This document shows, in pieces, positions 41,704 to 44,113 of a DNA stretch of 44,113 nucleotides (positions are counted from its first letter, which is position 1; each line of letters opens with the position of its first letter). Where the stretch lies: positions 1-44,113 of the forward strand of contig NZ_CAHJXD010000076.1 of the NCBI RefSeq assembly GCF_903644055.1, read 5' to 3'. Made by a program: the position numbers and the translations under genes. Below the pieces are notes generated by a model. That model was given only the letters and a program-made list of their open reading frames with translations. It did no database searches and was not told where the DNA came from. Source of the DNA: Sphingomonas bacterium (GTDB taxonomy: Bacteria > Pseudomonadota > Alphaproteobacteria > Sphingomonadales > Sphingomonadaceae).

Positions 41704-43542
41704 ATGCGCCTCCGCAACGTGGCCATCATCGCGCACGTCGATCATGGCAAGACCACCCTGGTCGACCAGCTCTTCCGCCAGTCGGGCACCTTCCGCGACA
41801 ATCAGCGCGTCGAGGAGCGCGCGATGGATTCGAACGATCTCGAGAAGGAGCGCGGGATCACCATCCTCGCCAAGCCGACCTCGGTCGAATGGACGCCTGC
41901 GGGCGAGAGCGACCCTATCCGCATCAACATCGTCGATACGCCGGGCCACGCCGATTTCGGCGGCGAGGTCGAGCGCATCCTCTCGATGGTCGATGGCGTG
42001 ATCCTGCTTGTCGATTCGTCCGAGGGCGCGATGCCGCAGACCAAGTTCGTCACGGGCAAGGCGCTGGCGCTCGGCCTGCGCCCGATCGTCGTCGTCAACA
42101 AGATCGACCGGCCCGACGAGCGCATCCAGGAAGTGCTCGACGAAGTGTTCGATCTGTTCGTCAGCCTAGAGGCGACCGACGAACAGCTCGATTTCCCCGT
42201 GCTCTACGCCTCGGGCCGCAACGGCTATGCCAACGAGGATCCGGCCCTGCGCGAAGGCACGCTGGCGCCGATGTTCGAGAAGATCATCGAGCATGTTCCC
42301 CCGCCCTCGGCCGATCCCGATGGCCCGTTCAAATTCCTCGTCACTTTGCTCGACCGCGACAATTTCCTCGGCCGCATCCTCACCGGCCTCGTCTTCTCGG
42401 GCTCGGTCAAGACCAACATGCCGATCCACGCGCTCGATAACGACGGCAATGTCGTCGAGACCGGCCGCGCATCGAAGATCATGACCTTCCGCGGGCTCGA
42501 GCGCGTGCCGACCGACGAGGCGCAGGCGGGCGACATCATCTCGATCGCCGGCCTCACCGTCGCGACCGTCGCCAACACGATCGCCGATCCCAGCGTGACC
42601 GAGCCGCTCCATGCGCAGCCGATCGATCCGCCGACGCTGTCGATGCGCTTCGCGGTCAACGATTCGCCGATGGCGGGGCGCGAGGGCACCAAGGTCACCA
42701 GCCGCATGATCCGCGATCGCCTCACCCGCGAGGGCGAGAGCAATGTCGCGATCCGCGTCACCGAGAGTGACGACAAGGACAGTTTCGAGGTCGCCGGGCG
42801 CGGCGAGCTCCAGCTCGGCGTGCTGATCGAGACGATGCGCCGCGAGGGCTTCGAGCTCAGCATCAGCCGCCCCCGCGTGCTGTTCCACGAAGGCGAGAAT
42901 GGCCGCGAGGAGCCTTACGAGACCGTCGTGATCGACGTCGACGAGGAATATTCGGGCACGGTCGTCGAGAAGATGGCCAATCGCAAGGGCGAGATGACCG
43001 ATATGCGGCCGTCGGGCGGCGGCAAGACGCGCATCACCTTCTCCGCCCCCTCGCGCGGGCTGATCGGCTATCACGGCGAATTCCTGTCCGATACGCGCGG
43101 CACGGGCATCATGAACCGGCTGTTCGAGAAATATGGTCCCTACAAGGGCAGGATCGAAGGCCGGAAGAACGGCGTCCTGATCTCCAACGGCGCGGGCGAG
43201 GCCAACGCTTATGCGCTGGGCCCGCTCGAGGAGCGCGGCATATTGATGGTCGCGCCGCAGGAGCTGCTCTACGAGGGCATGATCGTCGGCGAGAATGCCA
43301 AGACCGACGATCTCGAAGTCAATCCGATGAAGGCCAAGCAGCTCACCAACTTCCGCGCGTCGGGCGGCAAGGACGACGCCATCCGCCTCACCCCGCCGCG
43401 CCGGCTGACGCTGGAGCAGGCGATCGCTTATATCGACGATGACGAGCTGGTCGAGGTCACGCCCAAATCGATCCGCCTGCGCAAGCGCTACCTCGATCCG
43501 CACGAGCGCAAGCGCGCCAGCCGGGCCAAGCAGGCGGCCTGA
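41704..43542 (+). CDS. typA: Ribosome-associated translational GTPase TypA/BipA
   Basis: A 612-aa translation-factor GTPase. G1 is [14 protein letters not shown], switch 2 is [14 protein letters not shown] and G4 is [12 protein letters not shown]. Domain V-like and C-terminal blocks include [40 protein letters not shown] and the BipA-type [15 protein letters not shown]. It acts in ribosome assembly and stress translation. ATG 41704 fits the usual start ([16 protein letters not shown]). Its stop shares one base with the next start (TGATG). Confidence 0.95.
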   Translation: MRLRNVAIIAHVDHGKTTLVDQLFRQSGTFRDNQRVEERAMDSNDLEKERGITILAKPTSVEWTPAGESDPIRINIVDTPGHADFGGEVERILSMVDGVILLVDSSEGAMPQTKFVTGKALALGLRPIVVVNKIDRPDERIQEVLDEVFDLFVSLEATDEQLDFPVLYASGRNGYANEDPALREGTLAPMFEKIIEHVPPPSADPDGPFKFLVTLLDRDNFLGRILTGLVFSGSVKTNMPIHALDNDGNVVETGRASKIMTFRGLERVPTDEAQAGDIISIAGLTVATVANTIADPSVTEPLHAQPIDPPTLSMRFAVNDSPMAGREGTKVTSRMIRDRLTREGESNVAIRVTESDDKDSFEVAGRGELQLGVLIETMRREGFELSISRPRVLFHEGENGREEPYETVVIDVDEEYSGTVVEKMANRKGEMTDMRPSGGGKTRITFSAPSRGLIGYHGEFLSDTRGTGIMNRLFEKYGPYKGRIEGRKNGVLISNGAGEANAYALGPLEERGILMVAPQELLYEGMIVGENAKTDDLEVNPMKAKQLTNFRASGGKDDAIRLTPPRRLTLEQAIAYIDDDELVEVTPKSIRLRKRYLDPHERKRASRAKQAA

Positions 43543-44113
43543 TGGCGCGGACGGGGACGGCCGGCTGGTCGATCCCCGCCGCGTTGGCCGATCGCTTTCC
43601 GGCGGACGGCAGCCACCTCGAACGCTACGCCCGGCGGCTGAACGCGGTCGAGATCAACAGCAGCTTCTATCGCCCGCACCGCCGCGCCACCTATGCGCGC
43701 TGGGCGGCGAGCGTGCCGCCCGGCTTCCGCTTCGCGGTCAAGCTGCCCAAGGCGATCAGCCATGAGCGCCGGCTGGAGGATTGCGCCGAGCTGCTCGCGC
43801 GCTTCGCCGAAGAGGTCGACGGCTTGGGCGAAAAGCGCGGCCCCCTGCTCCTGCAACTGCCGCCGAGCTTCGCCTTCGCGCCGATAACGGCGGAGCGTTT
43901 CTTCGTGCTCGCGGCCGGGTGCCTCGGCGGCGCGATGGTCTGCGAGCCGCGCCACCCGAGCTGGTTCACCGCCGAAGCCGATGCGCTTCTCGCCGGCCAC
44001 CGGATCGCGCGCGTCGCCGCCGATCCCGCACTCGTCCCGGCCGCCGCCGATCCGGGCGGCTGGCGCGGCCTCACCTACCGCCGCCTCCACGGCAGCCCGC
44101 GAATCTACTGGTC
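43542..44113 (+). CDS. DUF72 protein (3' end outside window)
   Basis: Open from ATG 43542 to the window end (190 codons visible). [69 protein letters not shown] and CEPRHPSWF are the conserved marks of DUF72 (YecE-like), a TIM-barrel family of unknown activity. It overlaps typA's stop by one base. The C-terminal GXYGR-like part is outside the window. No signal peptide seen. Confidence 0.85.
   Translation, partial: MARTGTAGWSIPAALADRFPADGSHLERYARRLNAVEINSSFYRPHRRATYARWAASVPPGFRFAVKLPKAISHERRLEDCAELLARFAEEVDGLGEKRGPLLLQLPPSFAFAPITAERFFVLAAGCLGGAMVCEPRHPSWFTAEADALLAGHRIARVAADPALVPAAADPGGWRGLTYRRLHGSPRIYW

Noticed and set aside
42166-43503. Long frame (445 codons) opposite typA
   Set aside because: Antisense shadow of a strongly conserved GTPase gene.

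Overview
The window looks like a chromosomal segment of a sphingomonad (order Sphingomonadales, Alphaproteobacteria). The backbone is very GC-rich. It carries mipZ, divK, a TrcR-type (DUF1013) regulator, a PgmG-type hexose-phosphate mutase, a Xanthomonas/Caulobacter-type TonB receptor and a Tgt closely resembling the Zymomonas enzyme. No rRNA, tRNA or CRISPR array was seen.

Layout. 1-2816: riboflavin operon ribD(partial)-ribE-ribB-ribH, tightly packed, with a RibB whose second domain lacks the GTP cyclohydrolase II zinc cysteines. 2888-6965: a 2OG-Fe(II) oxygenase, a small membrane protein, divK (minus strand), then a plus-strand chain DUF3572-HAD-RidA-FemAB-like. 6976-10001: Sel1-like gene (minus), then mipZ-DnaJ-like-pgmG. 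10206-15118: HD-GYP phosphohydrolase, a ureohydrolase and a TonB-dependent receptor. 15214-19106: part of the ligase-associated DNA-repair module (exonuclease and a DEXH helicase that is frameshifted at a run of ten C); its ATP-dependent ligase is not present. 19300-23617: trcR, xseB, ispA, coaD, a cyclophilin and queA. 39349-44113: tgt, a small stress-type protein, a LysE exporter, typA and a partial DUF72 gene. Several intergenic gaps contain two families of GC-rich palindromic repeats.

The main discovery is a 15.7-kb island (about 23498-39206) inserted by site-specific recombination into the 3' end of queA. A 32-bp repeat with one mismatch lies at both ends. The left end supplies a foreign, lower-GC queA tail that keeps the open reading frame complete (341 aa). 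The original host-like queA tail (40 codons) is stranded beside tgt, its natural neighbour. The island encodes a tyrosine recombinase (all catalytic residues visible), a RepA-like AAA ATPase, a short LysR-type DNA-binding protein next to two palindromes, and small membrane or unknown proteins, several behind hairpins. Its cargo includes a restriction-modification cluster (ribbon-helix-helix protein, two paralogous C5-cytosine methyltransferases, a PD-(D/E)xK-type nuclease), a convergent unknown gene that may be restriction-related, and a divergent pair made of a helix-turn-helix/coiled-coil protein and a 598-aa protein ending in a HEPN-like RNDLAH motif. The island therefore looks like a small integrative element carrying defence genes.

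Other oddities: Tgt beside the island has lost all three zinc cysteines through a short in-frame deletion, and the ureohydrolase has Asp in place of the first metal-binding His. Function assignments rest on motif recognition by eye; no database search was possible.
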